NCBI RefSeq assembly: GCF_025465935.1
Contig: NZ_JANLNV010000090.1
Span: 233,223-297,222 of the forward strand
Source: Pseudomonas sp. 7P_10.2_Bac1
GTDB taxonomy: Bacteria > Pseudomonadota > Gammaproteobacteria > Pseudomonadales > Pseudomonadaceae
Length of the DNA stretch: 64,000 nt
Direction: 5' to 3'
Under the pieces are notes generated by a model. That model made no database searches, was not told the origin of the DNA, and was given only the letters and a program-made list of their open reading frames with translations. Positions 15,352-24,361 of the stretch are shown here, in pieces. Position numbers and translations under genes: made by a program. Each line of letters opens with the position of its first letter. Within the stretch, counting starts at the first letter, position 1.

Positions 15352-16431
15352 ATGCTCAAAACCATCGAGAGTGAAGTATCCCGGCAAGCCGCCCCGCCCG
15401 CCTTGCAAGCTGAATTTGCCCAACACGACTTTGAAAGGCTGCGAACTTTTTGCAGCCTCACCTACATCGTCAGCGTCGTCATCTGGCTGATGTTTGACGT
15501 GATCGTCAGCACCAAGGGCGGTCAGGGTTTCACCGGTTTGTCCCTGCTGATTGTCGGCACACTGATCATCCTCACCATCCCTATCAGCTTCTTGCGCACA
15601 GCCCAGCAATTCAACGTGCTGAACGTGTTCTTTGTGTTGGTGATCAGCATTGGCATACGTCTGCTGATTGAAGGCTTGCCAGAAGTCGCACAAGCCGTCT
15701 GGTTGACATTGGCGACCTCAAGCATCCTCTACAGCGCTTCGATCCTGCCTTTGAGTCGCTGGGGCTTTATCGCCACGGCAGCGGTTACAGGCGTGGTCCT
15801 GAGCCCGTTTTTGATGACTGAGATGACGATCATGGACCTGCGCGGCAGCATGGTCGCCTGCTATTACGTCTTTTTGGCGAGCCTGACCACTTATTGCTTC
15901 TTCAAATTGCGCCATGTGAAGCTGCTCAACTACACCTTGTCCAAACTGTTGGTCGAACAAGCCTATGTTGACGCCTTGACCGAAATTCCAAACCGCCGCT
16001 CCTTCATGACCCGCGCAGGCAATCAGTTAGGCATCCAGCCACGGGTACACGACCATTACCTGGCGATGATCGACATTGATAATTTCAAGAAAGTTAACGA
16101 CCAATTCGGCCATGACATTGGCGATGAAGTTCTCAAGCGCACGGCCGCGAATATCAAAGCCGTCATGCAAGACCATGAATATGCCCGCCTGGGGGGCGAA
16201 GAGTTTGCGGTGTACGTGTCGGGCGTTCGCCGCGAGGACGTTGAAGTACTGATGGATGCCTTGTGCCGCCAGGTACGCGAAGACCCGTATGAATACTCGG
16301 TCACCATCAGCATTGGCCTGGCCAGGGTGGCAGATAACGACACCCTCAACCAAAGCCTGGCCAAGGCAGACAAGGCACTGTACGTATCCAAAAACAGCGG
16401 CAAGGACCGGTTCACGTTTCATGCTGATTGA
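15352..16431 (+). CDS. Membrane-bound diguanylate cyclase (GGDEF)
   Basis: A protein of 359 residues. Five to six membrane helices occupy residues 30-195 without a recognisable extracytoplasmic sensor, followed by a coiled linker (KLLVEQAYVDALTEIPNRR) and a GGDEF domain with an intact GGEEF signature at 281-285 and the metal/GTP residues in MIDIDNFKKVNDQFGHDIGD. The inhibitory I-site RxxD normally found five residues upstream is degenerate (MQDH), so feedback inhibition by c-di-GMP is probably lost. It should synthesise c-di-GMP at the inner membrane. It lies 142 bp downstream of the HPP gene in the same direction, so co-transcription is possible. Confidence 0.9.
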   Translation: MLKTIESEVSRQAAPPALQAEFAQHDFERLRTFCSLTYIVSVVIWLMFDVIVSTKGGQGFTGLSLLIVGTLIILTIPISFLRTAQQFNVLNVFFVLVISIGIRLLIEGLPEVAQAVWLTLATSSILYSASILPLSRWGFIATAAVTGVVLSPFLMTEMTIMDLRGSMVACYYVFLASLTTYCFFKLRHVKLLNYTLSKLLVEQAYVDALTEIPNRRSFMTRAGNQLGIQPRVHDHYLAMIDIDNFKKVNDQFGHDIGDEVLKRTAANIKAVMQDHEYARLGGEEFAVYVSGVRREDVEVLMDALCRQVREDPYEYSVTISIGLARVADNDTLNQSLAKADKALYVSKNSGKDRFTFHAD

Positions 16432-16510
16432 AGCCAAAACCGAACAGTCGCTGCGCAGTGACCGCGCCCCCCATGCTTGCTCAGTCGCGACAGAGCGCGC
16501 TGTGACAGCA

Positions 16511-16533
16511 GGCGCGAGCCAGCCTCGCGATCG
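16511..16533. repeat. Degenerate CGCGATC-family repeat
   Basis: GGCGCGAGCCAGCCTCGCGATCG resembles the arms of the repeats at 2977, 28477 and 35685 but lacks the AAAAGATC core. It lies between the convergent ends of the cyclase and opmB genes. Confidence 0.45.
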
Positions 16534-16555
16534 TTTGATTACAATCCAGGAGGCT

Positions 16556-18046
16556 CTAGCGCTCGCTCACTTCCATCTTCCCGTCCCAGCCGCCACCCAG
16601 TGCGGCGATCAACTGCACGCTGGCGATCAAGCGGCTTTGCAGCAAGTTCAGGACGCTGCGCTCGGTGCTCAGGGCGGTGGTCTGCACAGTGACCACATCC
16701 AGATAAGCGATCAGACCCGCCTTGTACTGGTTAGTCGTGAGACGTAATGATTCGCGGGCCGATTCCAATGCCTGCTCTTGCACCGCTGTTTCATCCCCCA
16801 GCACTTTCAACTGCACCATGTAGTTTTCCACTTCACGGAAGCCATCGAGCACAGTCTGGCGGTACTTGGCCACGGTCTGGTCATACACCGCTTCGTTACG
16901 GTCCACCTCGGCCGAACGCTGACCACCATCGAACAGCGGCAATGAGATTTTCGGCCCTACCGACCAAAAGCGGTTCGGCACGCTGATCCAGTCCTGATAC
17001 TGGCTGCTGCTGTAGCCGCCCGACAGGCTCAGGCTGAAATCGGGGTAGTAAGCCGCCTTGGCTACGCCAATGTTGGCGTTGGCAGCAATGATCGAACGCT
17101 CCGCCGAGGCAATGTCCGGGCGGCGCTCCAGCAGCTGTGACGGCAAGCTGACCGGAATCGCTGGCAGCTTGGGAATGTCGTTGACTTCTGCCAGTTTGAA
17201 ACCTGCCGGCGCCTGGCCCGTCAGCACGGCGATCGCGTTTTCAAACTGCGCTCGCTGCCAGATCAGGTCGATCAGGCTGGCCTGGGTATTGCGCAATTGA
17301 GTTTGCGCCTGTGCCACCGCATCTTTGCCCGAGATCCCGGCACGGTACTGGTTTTCGCTCATTTTCAACGAGCGCTGATACGCCTCGACGGTGGCTTCCA
17401 GCAAACGCTTTTGCTCATCGATAACCCGCAATTGCAGGTAGTTCTGCACCAATTCCGACTGTTGGCTCAAGCGCATCGCTGCCAGGTCCGCATAGCTGGC
17501 TTGGGCACTGGCTTCGTTGGCTTCCAGGCCGCGGCGCAATTTGCCCCAGACATCGGCCTCCCAACTGACCCCAACCTGTGCGTTCAACGTGTCACGGATA
17601 CCGCTGTTGGTACTGGTCAGGCTGGAGTTGGAGCTGCCGGTGCCCTGGCTGGAGCGGGTTTTGCCCACGCTCAGGTCAGCACTCGGGAAGAACGCCGCGC
17701 GGGCATTGCGCACCAAGGCCTGAGCCTGGCGAAACTGCGCTTCAGACTGCGCAACCGTCTGGTTATTGCTGTTGAGCTTTGCCACCAGCGCGTTGAGTTG
17801 CGGGTCCCTGTACAGCTCCCACCAGGCGCCCCGCTCCAGCGCATCGCTGGGGTTGGCCTGGGTCCAGCCTTCAGCCTCTTTGAACTGCGGCGGTGCTGTC
17901 AGCTCCGGGCGTTGGTAGTCCGGCCCCACGGCGCAGGCGCTGAGCAATACGCCAGTCAACGCCAGGCCCAGCAGGCGCGAGCCACGGGCAAGCGCCCAGC
18001 GTTGGGGCGACAAGGCCGGCGCAAGATTTAGCAAACGAGAGGTCAT
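16556..18046 (-). CDS. opmB: Outer-membrane efflux lipoprotein, OpmB (OprM/NodT family)
   Basis: A protein of 496 residues. The lipoprotein signal ends in LLSAC (acylated Cys38), followed by the NodT-family start (AVGPDYQRPEL). Two outer-membrane-efflux repeats follow, with the typical AQAQTQLRNTQASLIDL and NIGVAKAAYYPDFSLSLSGG segments. It is the last gene of the mux operon; its ATG overlaps the muxC stop (ATGA). By homology with P. aeruginosa MuxABC-OpmB it forms the outer-membrane duct of the tripartite pump. A dedicated OMF in this position argues against reliance on OprM. Confidence 0.93.
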   Translation of the reverse strand: MTSRLLNLAPALSPQRWALARGSRLLGLALTGVLLSACAVGPDYQRPELTAPPQFKEAEGWTQANPSDALERGAWWELYRDPQLNALVAKLNSNNQTVAQSEAQFRQAQALVRNARAAFFPSADLSVGKTRSSQGTGSSNSSLTSTNSGIRDTLNAQVGVSWEADVWGKLRRGLEANEASAQASYADLAAMRLSQQSELVQNYLQLRVIDEQKRLLEATVEAYQRSLKMSENQYRAGISGKDAVAQAQTQLRNTQASLIDLIWQRAQFENAIAVLTGQAPAGFKLAEVNDIPKLPAIPVSLPSQLLERRPDIASAERSIIAANANIGVAKAAYYPDFSLSLSGGYSSSQYQDWISVPNRFWSVGPKISLPLFDGGQRSAEVDRNEAVYDQTVAKYRQTVLDGFREVENYMVQLKVLGDETAVQEQALESARESLRLTTNQYKAGLIAYLDVVTVQTTALSTERSVLNLLQSRLIASVQLIAALGGGWDGKMEVSER

Positions 18047-21000
18047 AGCGCAGTTTCCAGAGCAGCATCAGTACGCACGCCGCGCCATTTGTTGAAGCGA
18101 TGGCGCGCACGGTCGAGATAGAGGTAAACCACCGGGGTGGTGTAAAGGGTCAGGATCTGGCTGAAGACCAGCCCGCCGATGATCGTCAGGCCCAAGGGCT
18201 GACGCATTTCGGCACCTTCGGCATGGCTGAGCATCAACGGCAAGGCCCCAAGGATGGCCGCCAGCGTGGTCATCAGAATCGGCCGCAAACGTTGCAGGCA
18301 GGCGCTGCGAATCGACGCTTGCGGATCAAGCCCGGCATGTCGTTCCAGCTGCAAGGCCAGATCGATCATCAGGATCGCGTTTTTCTTCACCACGCCGATC
18401 AGCAGGAAAATCCCGAGCAATGAAATCAGGCTAAATTCGCCCCCCGTGAGGTAGATACTCAGCAACGCGCCGACACCCGCCGACGGCAAGGTCGAGAGGA
18501 TGGTGAGCGGGTGAATATAGCTTTCGTACAGGATGCCCAGCACCAGATACACCGCCACCAGCGCCCCCAGGATCATGAAGGGCTGGCTTTTTTGCGTGGC
18601 CGCAAAGGCATCGCCAGTACCGGCCATTTTCACGATCACTTCTTCAGGCAGGCCCAGCTTGGCGACTTCCCTCTCGATCGCCGCGGTGCCCTGCTCCAGC
18701 GACACGCCCGGGGCCATGTCAAAAGAGATGCTCTGGGACGCGAACTGGCCTTCGTGTTCGACCCGGTCGTCCTGCAGGCTGTTCTCGTAGTGCGCGATGG
18801 TCGACAGTGGAATCCGTGAACCATCGGCGGTGATGACCTTGACCTGATTCAGGGTTTCCGGGTCTTGGGCGTATTTGGGATTGACCTCCATCACCACTTG
18901 GTACTGGTTCAGGCTGTCATAGATGGTCGAGATTTGCCGTTGGCTGTAAGCGTTGTTCAGCACTGTGGTGACCATGCTCATGTCGACCCCCAGGCGCTTG
19001 GCCTGATCACGGTCTACCACCAGCGTGACCTGCTGCGCGCCTCGCCCTTCCCGGGCATCAATGGCGGTCAGTTCGGGCATCGCCTTGAAGGCGGCTACCA
19101 CTTTCGGATACCAGGTGCGTAGAGCACCCAGGTCGCCACTTTGCAGGATGTAGGAATACTGCGAGCTGGTTTGCTCGCGGCCACCGCCAAACTGCAAGTC
19201 CTGGTCTGCCATGAGCATCAGACGCCCGCCCGGGACCTTGGGCATGTTGTCACGCAGCCGCTCAATGACCTTTTGCGCAGAAATCTTGCGCTCGGTAATG
19301 GGCTTTAGACGGACCAGCATCAACGCGTTGTTGGTGCCGTTGTTGCCGCCTATAAAGCCCGCGACACTGTCCACGGCCGGATCGTCCATCACCGCCTTGC
19401 GGAAGATTTCCATCTTCGGCTGCATGACGCTGAACGACAGGCCGTCATCGCCGCGCACAAAGCCAATCAGTTGCCCGGTGTCCTGTTGCGGCATAAAGGT
19501 CTTGGGCACCACCACGTATAACGCCACATTGACCCCGATGGTCACCAGCAGGCTCAGCAACGTCAGGCGCTTGTGCCGCAAGACCCAATCCAGGCTACGG
19601 GCATAGCCGAGCACCATGCGGTCATTGATCCGGATGCTCCAGCGCTGCATGGCGTTCTCGGTGCCCGGCACATGGGGTTTGAGCCAGCGCGCGCAGAGCA
19701 TCGGCGTCAAGGTCAGCGAAACCACCAGCGACACCACAATGGCAGCTGCCAGGGTGATCGAAAACTCCCGGAACAGGCTTTCGATAATCCCGCCCATAAA
19801 CAGGATCGACAAGAACACCGCCACCAGCGAGACGTTCATCGAGAGCAAGGTAAACCCGACTTCCTTGGCCCCCAGGTACGCAGCCTTGAGGGGTGAAATC
19901 CCGGAGTCGATGTGCCTCGAGATGTTTTCCAGCACCACGATGGCATCGTCCACCACAAGCCCGGTGGCCAGGATCAGCGCCATCAACGACAGGTTGTTCA
20001 GTGAGAACCCGTACAGGTACATGATGGCGAACGTGCCCACCAATGACACCGGCACCGCCAGGGTCGGGATCAGCGAAGCACGCAAGTTACCCAGAAACAG
20101 GAACACCACCACGATCACCAGCGCCACGGCAATCAGCAAGGTCATTTCCGCTTCGTGCAAGGTGGCCTTGATCACCGGCGAACGGTCCATGGCGATGTTC
20201 AGTTTGACGCTGGACGGCAGCACCGCCTCCAGCGCCGGCAACTGGGCCTTGATCGTGTTCACGGTCTCGATGATGTTAGCCCCGGCCTGGCGGTTGACCA
20301 CCAGCAAGACCGCGGCATCGTTGTTGAAGAAGCCATTGTTGTAGCGGTCCTCAACGCTGTCGCTGACCTTGGCCACATCGCCCAGGCGCAAGGCGGCGCC
20401 GTCCTGGTAGCGAATCACCAGCGGCTCATAATCCTTGGCTTTTTCCAGTTGGTCATTGCCGCGAATCTGCCAGTTGCGCTCCTCGTCCGATACCGCACCC
20501 TTGGGGCGGCGCACGTTGGCGTTGGCAATGGTGTTGCGCACGTCATCCAGCGCCACGCCGTACTGATTAAGCAGTTGCGGTTCTAGCTCGATACGCACAG
20601 CTGGCAACGAACTGCCGCCAATCTGCACCTCGCCCACACCCGGCACCTGCGACAAGCTTTGCGAGAGGATGGTCGACGCCAGGTCGTAAAGCTCACCCTT
20701 GGGCAGCACATCGGAGGTCAGGGACAGCACCATGATCGGTGCTTGCGACGGGTTGACCTTTTTGTAGGTCGGCATGCTGCGCATACCGCTGGGCAGCAAG
20801 TTGCGCGAAGCGTTGATCGCCGCTTGCACCTCACGGGCCGCACCATTGATGTCGCGGTCCTGATCGAACTGCAGAATCACCCGTGTCGAACCCTGGCTCG
20901 AACGGCTGCTCATGGTATTGATCCCGGCAATCGCACCAAAGGATCGCTCCAGCGGCGTGGCCACGCTCGAAGCCATGACCTCGGGGCTGGCGCCCGGCAA

Positions 21001-21150
21001 ACTGGCGGACACCACGATTACCGGAAAATCGATCTGTGGCAGCGGCGACACCGGCAACAAACCAAAACTCACACCGCCCAGCAACATGATTGCCAGGCTC
21101 AGCAGCATGGTCGCCACCGGGCGTTTGATAAACGGGCCGGAGAGGTTCAT
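18043..21150 (-). CDS. muxC: RND efflux pump inner-membrane subunit MuxC
   Basis: A protein of 1035 residues, close to P. aeruginosa MuxC (1036). It is a classic HAE1-type RND transporter with TM1 at residues 10-30, the two large periplasmic loops, and the TM4 aspartate pair in TGLVVDDAIVVLENI, with the matching lysine in GVVKKNAILMID. The ATG at 21150 was chosen over an upstream frame start because GAGG lies eight bases before it and MNLSGPFIKRPVAT is the usual RND start. MuxB and MuxC form a heterotrimeric pump, as MdtB/MdtC do. It is separated from muxB by a 115-bp repeat-containing spacer. Confidence 0.94.
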   Translation of the reverse strand: MNLSGPFIKRPVATMLLSLAIMLLGGVSFGLLPVSPLPQIDFPVIVVSASLPGASPEVMASSVATPLERSFGAIAGINTMSSRSSQGSTRVILQFDQDRDINGAAREVQAAINASRNLLPSGMRSMPTYKKVNPSQAPIMVLSLTSDVLPKGELYDLASTILSQSLSQVPGVGEVQIGGSSLPAVRIELEPQLLNQYGVALDDVRNTIANANVRRPKGAVSDEERNWQIRGNDQLEKAKDYEPLVIRYQDGAALRLGDVAKVSDSVEDRYNNGFFNNDAAVLLVVNRQAGANIIETVNTIKAQLPALEAVLPSSVKLNIAMDRSPVIKATLHEAEMTLLIAVALVIVVVFLFLGNLRASLIPTLAVPVSLVGTFAIMYLYGFSLNNLSLMALILATGLVVDDAIVVLENISRHIDSGISPLKAAYLGAKEVGFTLLSMNVSLVAVFLSILFMGGIIESLFREFSITLAAAIVVSLVVSLTLTPMLCARWLKPHVPGTENAMQRWSIRINDRMVLGYARSLDWVLRHKRLTLLSLLVTIGVNVALYVVVPKTFMPQQDTGQLIGFVRGDDGLSFSVMQPKMEIFRKAVMDDPAVDSVAGFIGGNNGTNNALMLVRLKPITERKISAQKVIERLRDNMPKVPGGRLMLMADQDLQFGGGREQTSSQYSYILQSGDLGALRTWYPKVVAAFKAMPELTAIDAREGRGAQQVTLVVDRDQAKRLGVDMSMVTTVLNNAYSQRQISTIYDSLNQYQVVMEVNPKYAQDPETLNQVKVITADGSRIPLSTIAHYENSLQDDRVEHEGQFASQSISFDMAPGVSLEQGTAAIEREVAKLGLPEEVIVKMAGTGDAFAATQKSQPFMILGALVAVYLVLGILYESYIHPLTILSTLPSAGVGALLSIYLTGGEFSLISLLGIFLLIGVVKKNAILMIDLALQLERHAGLDPQASIRSACLQRLRPILMTTLAAILGALPLMLSHAEGAEMRQPLGLTIIGGLVFSQILTLYTTPVVYLYLDRARHRFNKWRGVRTDAALETAL

Positions 21151-21265
21151 GACGCCAGCCTCAAGTTGCACGCTTCAAGCCGCAAGCGAGAAGCCAGTAA
21201 CTCGCTCGTCATCTGCTTGTGCTTGTGTCTTGCCGCTTGCAGCTTGCCGCCTGTAGCTCCCGCCC
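21151..21265. repeat. REP-like spacer inside the mux operon
   Basis: The gap between muxB and muxC is built from CAAGC/GCTTG motifs (for example TTCAAGCCGCAAGCG and CTTGCCGCTTGCAGCTTG) able to form imperfect stem-loops, resembling known Pseudomonas GCTTGCAGCTTG-type repeats. The other junctions in this operon overlap by 4 bp, so this insertion stands out. Confidence 0.6.
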
Positions 21266-24200
21266 TCATGCCACCACCTCTTTGGAAGCGGACTTCCCAA
21301 AGCGCCGTCCCATCCGATCAAACGCCAGATAAATAACGGGGGTAGTAAACAACGTCAGCACCTGGCTCAACAGCAAACCGCCCACCATCACCAGCCCCAG
21401 CGGCTGGCGCAGTTCAGCGCCGGAGCCGGTGGCCAGCATCAGCGGTACCGCACCGAACAACGCCGCCAGGGTGGTCATCAAGATCGGCCTGAAACGCAAC
21501 AGGGCCGCCTGGTAAATCGCCTCCTGCGGGGCCATGCCCTGGTTGCGTTCGGCATCAAGTGCGAAGTCGATCATCATGATCGCGTTTTTCTTCACGATAC
21601 CGATCAGCAAGATAATGCCGATGATCGCGATCATGCCCAGGTCGTTGCCGCTGAGAATCAGCGCCAACAAGGCACCGACCGCGGCAGAGGGCAAGGTCGA
21701 GAGGATGGTGATCGGGTGAATGTAGCTCTCGTAGAGCACCCCCAGCACGATGTACATGGTCACCACCGCTGCGAGGATCAGCAGCAAGGTACTTGACAAC
21801 GACGCCTGGAAGGCTTGCGCAGCGCCCTGGAACTCGGTCTGCACGCCAATCGGCATGTCGATGTCTTTTTGCACCTGATCAATCAGCTCAACCGCCTGCC
21901 CAAGCGCCACACCGGGAGCCAAGTTGAACGAGACCATGACCGAGGGGAATTGGCCGATGTGAGAGATGGACAACTGCGATTGGCGCTCTTCAACCTTGGC
22001 CAGACTGGACAGTCGCACCTGCCCGCCGTCAGTGGTCTTGACGTGAATCTGCTCCAGCGATTGCGGACCGATCTTTTCGCCATCCTTGGCCTGCAACACC
22101 ACGCGGTACTGGCTGGCCTGGGTGTAGATGGTCGAAATCTGCCGCTGCCCGAACGCGTCGTACAGTGCATCAGTAATATTGGCCACCGACACTCCAAGAC
22201 GGGAAGCCGCATCGCGGTCGATCACCAGGTACACCTGCAAGCCTTTGTCTTGCAGATCGCTGGCAACGTCGGTCAATTCAGGCTGCTCGCTCAAGGCCGT
22301 TACCAGCTTTTGGGTCCAGGTGCTGAGCAACTCCGCATCCGGCGACGACAAGCTGAACTGATACTGGGTACGGCTGACGCGGTCTTCGATGGTCAAGTCC
22401 TGCACCGGCTGCATGAACAGTCGAATGCCCACCAACTTGTCCACTTGGGGTTGCAAACGGGCGATCACCTCAGTGGCACTGTCGCTGCGTTGACTGTGGG
22501 GCTTGAGGTTGATCAGCATGCGCCCGCTGTTGAGCGTGGCGTTATCACCGTCCACACCGATGTAAGAAGACAGGCTTTCAACATCCGGATCCTGCAGGAT
22601 GATCTTGCCCAGCTCTTGCTGACGCTGGCTCATGGCACTGAACGAAATCGACTGCGGCGCTTCGGAAATCCCCTGGATCACCCCCGTGTCCTGCACCGGG
22701 AAAAAGCCCTTGGGCACCACCATGTACAGGAAGACCGTGAGCGCCAAGGTGCCAATGGCCACCAGCAAGGTCAGCGGCTGGTGCCTGAGCACCCACTGCA
22801 ACATGCGCCCGTACTCGGCGATCATCCAGTCAATGAACGCACCGCTGGCCCGGTAGAAACGCCCCTGCTCTTCAGGCTTGGGTTCGGCCTTGAGCAAGCG
22901 CGCGCACATCATCGGCGTCAACGTGAGCGATACCACCAGCGAGATCAGAATGGCCACCGCCAAGGTGATGGCAAATTCGCGGAACAACCGCCCGACCACA
23001 TCGGCCATGAACAACAGCGGAATCAACACGGCAATCAGCGACAGGGTCAACGAGATCAGGGTAAAGCCGATCTGCTTGGCCCCTTTGAGCGCCGCCTGCA
23101 TCGGTGTTTCGCCTTCTTCAATGTAGCGCGAAATGTTTTCCAGCATGACGATGGCGTCATCGACCACAAAACCGGTGGCGATGGTCAGGGCCATCAGCGT
23201 CAGGTTATTGACCGAAAAACCGGCCAGGTACATCACCCCGAAGGTACCGATCAGCGACAACGGCACGGCAATCGAGGGGATGATCGTGGCGCTGGCGCGG
23301 CGCAAAAACAGGAAGGTCACCATCACCACCAACGCGATGGCGATCAGCAATTCATGCTGCACGTCGCGCACCGAGGCGCGGATGGTTTGCGTGCGGTCGG
23401 TCAGCACCGTGACGTCGATACCGGCCGGCAGGTTGTTGGTGATGCTCGGCAACAGCGCCTTGATCCGGTCTACCACCTCGATCACGTTGGCACCGGGTTG
23501 GCGCTGGATATTGAGCAGCACCGCATGGTTTTCATTGGCCCAGGCGGCCAGACGTTCGTTCTCGGCACCGTCGACGATTTCTGCCACGTCCTTGAGCCGC
23601 AACGGCGCGCCATTGTTGTAGGCCAGAATCAGTTCGGCGTATTCCTGCGGGGTTTTCAACTGGTCGTTGGCGTCCAGCATTGACACCCGGGTGGGGCCGT
23701 CAAAGTTACCCTTGGGCTGGTTGACGTTAGAAGCACCAATCAACGTGCGCACATCCGACAGGTTCAAGCCATTGGCGGCTAGCGCTTCGGGGTTGACCTT
23801 GATCCGCACAGCCTGGCGCTGACCGCCGGCGATGCTGACCATGCCTACGCCACTGATCTGGGCAATCTTTTGCGCCATACGCGTATCGACCAAGTTATTG
23901 AGCTTGGGCAACAGCATGGTTTTAGAGGTAATCGCCAGGGTCAGCACCGGGGTGTCGGCCGGGTTGACCTTGTTGTAGACCGGCGGCGCGGGCAAGTCCT
24001 TGGGCAGCAGGTTGGTCGCGGCATTGATGGCCGCCTGCACCTGCTGCTCGGCGACATCCATATTCATTTCCAGGTTGAAGCGCAGGGTCAACACCGATGC
24101 GCCGCCCGAACTGGTCGAAGCCATTTGCGTGAGGCCGGGCATCTGCCCGAACTGACGTTCAAGTGGCGCCGTCACGGCACTGGTCATGACATCCGGGCTG

Positions 24201-24361
24201 GCACCGGGGTACAGCGTCATCACCCTAATGGTCGGGTAGTCGACCTGGGGTAAGGCCGACACCGGCAGCAAGCGATAGGCAATGATCCCGGACAGCACGA
24301 TGGCGATCATGCACAGCGTGGTTGCGACCGGACGCAGGATAAACAGCCGCGACAGATTCAT
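21266..24361 (-). CDS. muxB: RND efflux pump inner-membrane subunit MuxB
   Basis: A protein of 1031 residues with the RND N-terminus MNLSRLFILRPVATTL, the TM4 motif TGFVVDDAIVMLENI (paired proton-relay aspartates), the TM10 lysine in GIVKKNAIMMIDFAL, and a full set of 12 membrane helices with two periplasmic porter/docking loops. It overlaps the muxA stop by 4 bp (ATGA). Two different RND subunits side by side are diagnostic of the MdtBC/MuxBC subclass. In P. aeruginosa this pump contributes to novobiocin, macrolide and aztreonam resistance; here substrates are inferred only. Confidence 0.94.
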   Translation of the reverse strand: MNLSRLFILRPVATTLCMIAIVLSGIIAYRLLPVSALPQVDYPTIRVMTLYPGASPDVMTSAVTAPLERQFGQMPGLTQMASTSSGGASVLTLRFNLEMNMDVAEQQVQAAINAATNLLPKDLPAPPVYNKVNPADTPVLTLAITSKTMLLPKLNNLVDTRMAQKIAQISGVGMVSIAGGQRQAVRIKVNPEALAANGLNLSDVRTLIGASNVNQPKGNFDGPTRVSMLDANDQLKTPQEYAELILAYNNGAPLRLKDVAEIVDGAENERLAAWANENHAVLLNIQRQPGANVIEVVDRIKALLPSITNNLPAGIDVTVLTDRTQTIRASVRDVQHELLIAIALVVMVTFLFLRRASATIIPSIAVPLSLIGTFGVMYLAGFSVNNLTLMALTIATGFVVDDAIVMLENISRYIEEGETPMQAALKGAKQIGFTLISLTLSLIAVLIPLLFMADVVGRLFREFAITLAVAILISLVVSLTLTPMMCARLLKAEPKPEEQGRFYRASGAFIDWMIAEYGRMLQWVLRHQPLTLLVAIGTLALTVFLYMVVPKGFFPVQDTGVIQGISEAPQSISFSAMSQRQQELGKIILQDPDVESLSSYIGVDGDNATLNSGRMLINLKPHSQRSDSATEVIARLQPQVDKLVGIRLFMQPVQDLTIEDRVSRTQYQFSLSSPDAELLSTWTQKLVTALSEQPELTDVASDLQDKGLQVYLVIDRDAASRLGVSVANITDALYDAFGQRQISTIYTQASQYRVVLQAKDGEKIGPQSLEQIHVKTTDGGQVRLSSLAKVEERQSQLSISHIGQFPSVMVSFNLAPGVALGQAVELIDQVQKDIDMPIGVQTEFQGAAQAFQASLSSTLLLILAAVVTMYIVLGVLYESYIHPITILSTLPSAAVGALLALILSGNDLGMIAIIGIILLIGIVKKNAIMMIDFALDAERNQGMAPQEAIYQAALLRFRPILMTTLAALFGAVPLMLATGSGAELRQPLGLVMVGGLLLSQVLTLFTTPVIYLAFDRMGRRFGKSASKEVVA

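Noticed and set aside
21815..23683. A 622-codon plus-strand frame opposite muxB
   Set aside because: Full antisense shadow of an RND gene; Arg/His/Gln-rich low-quality sequence and no ribosome site.
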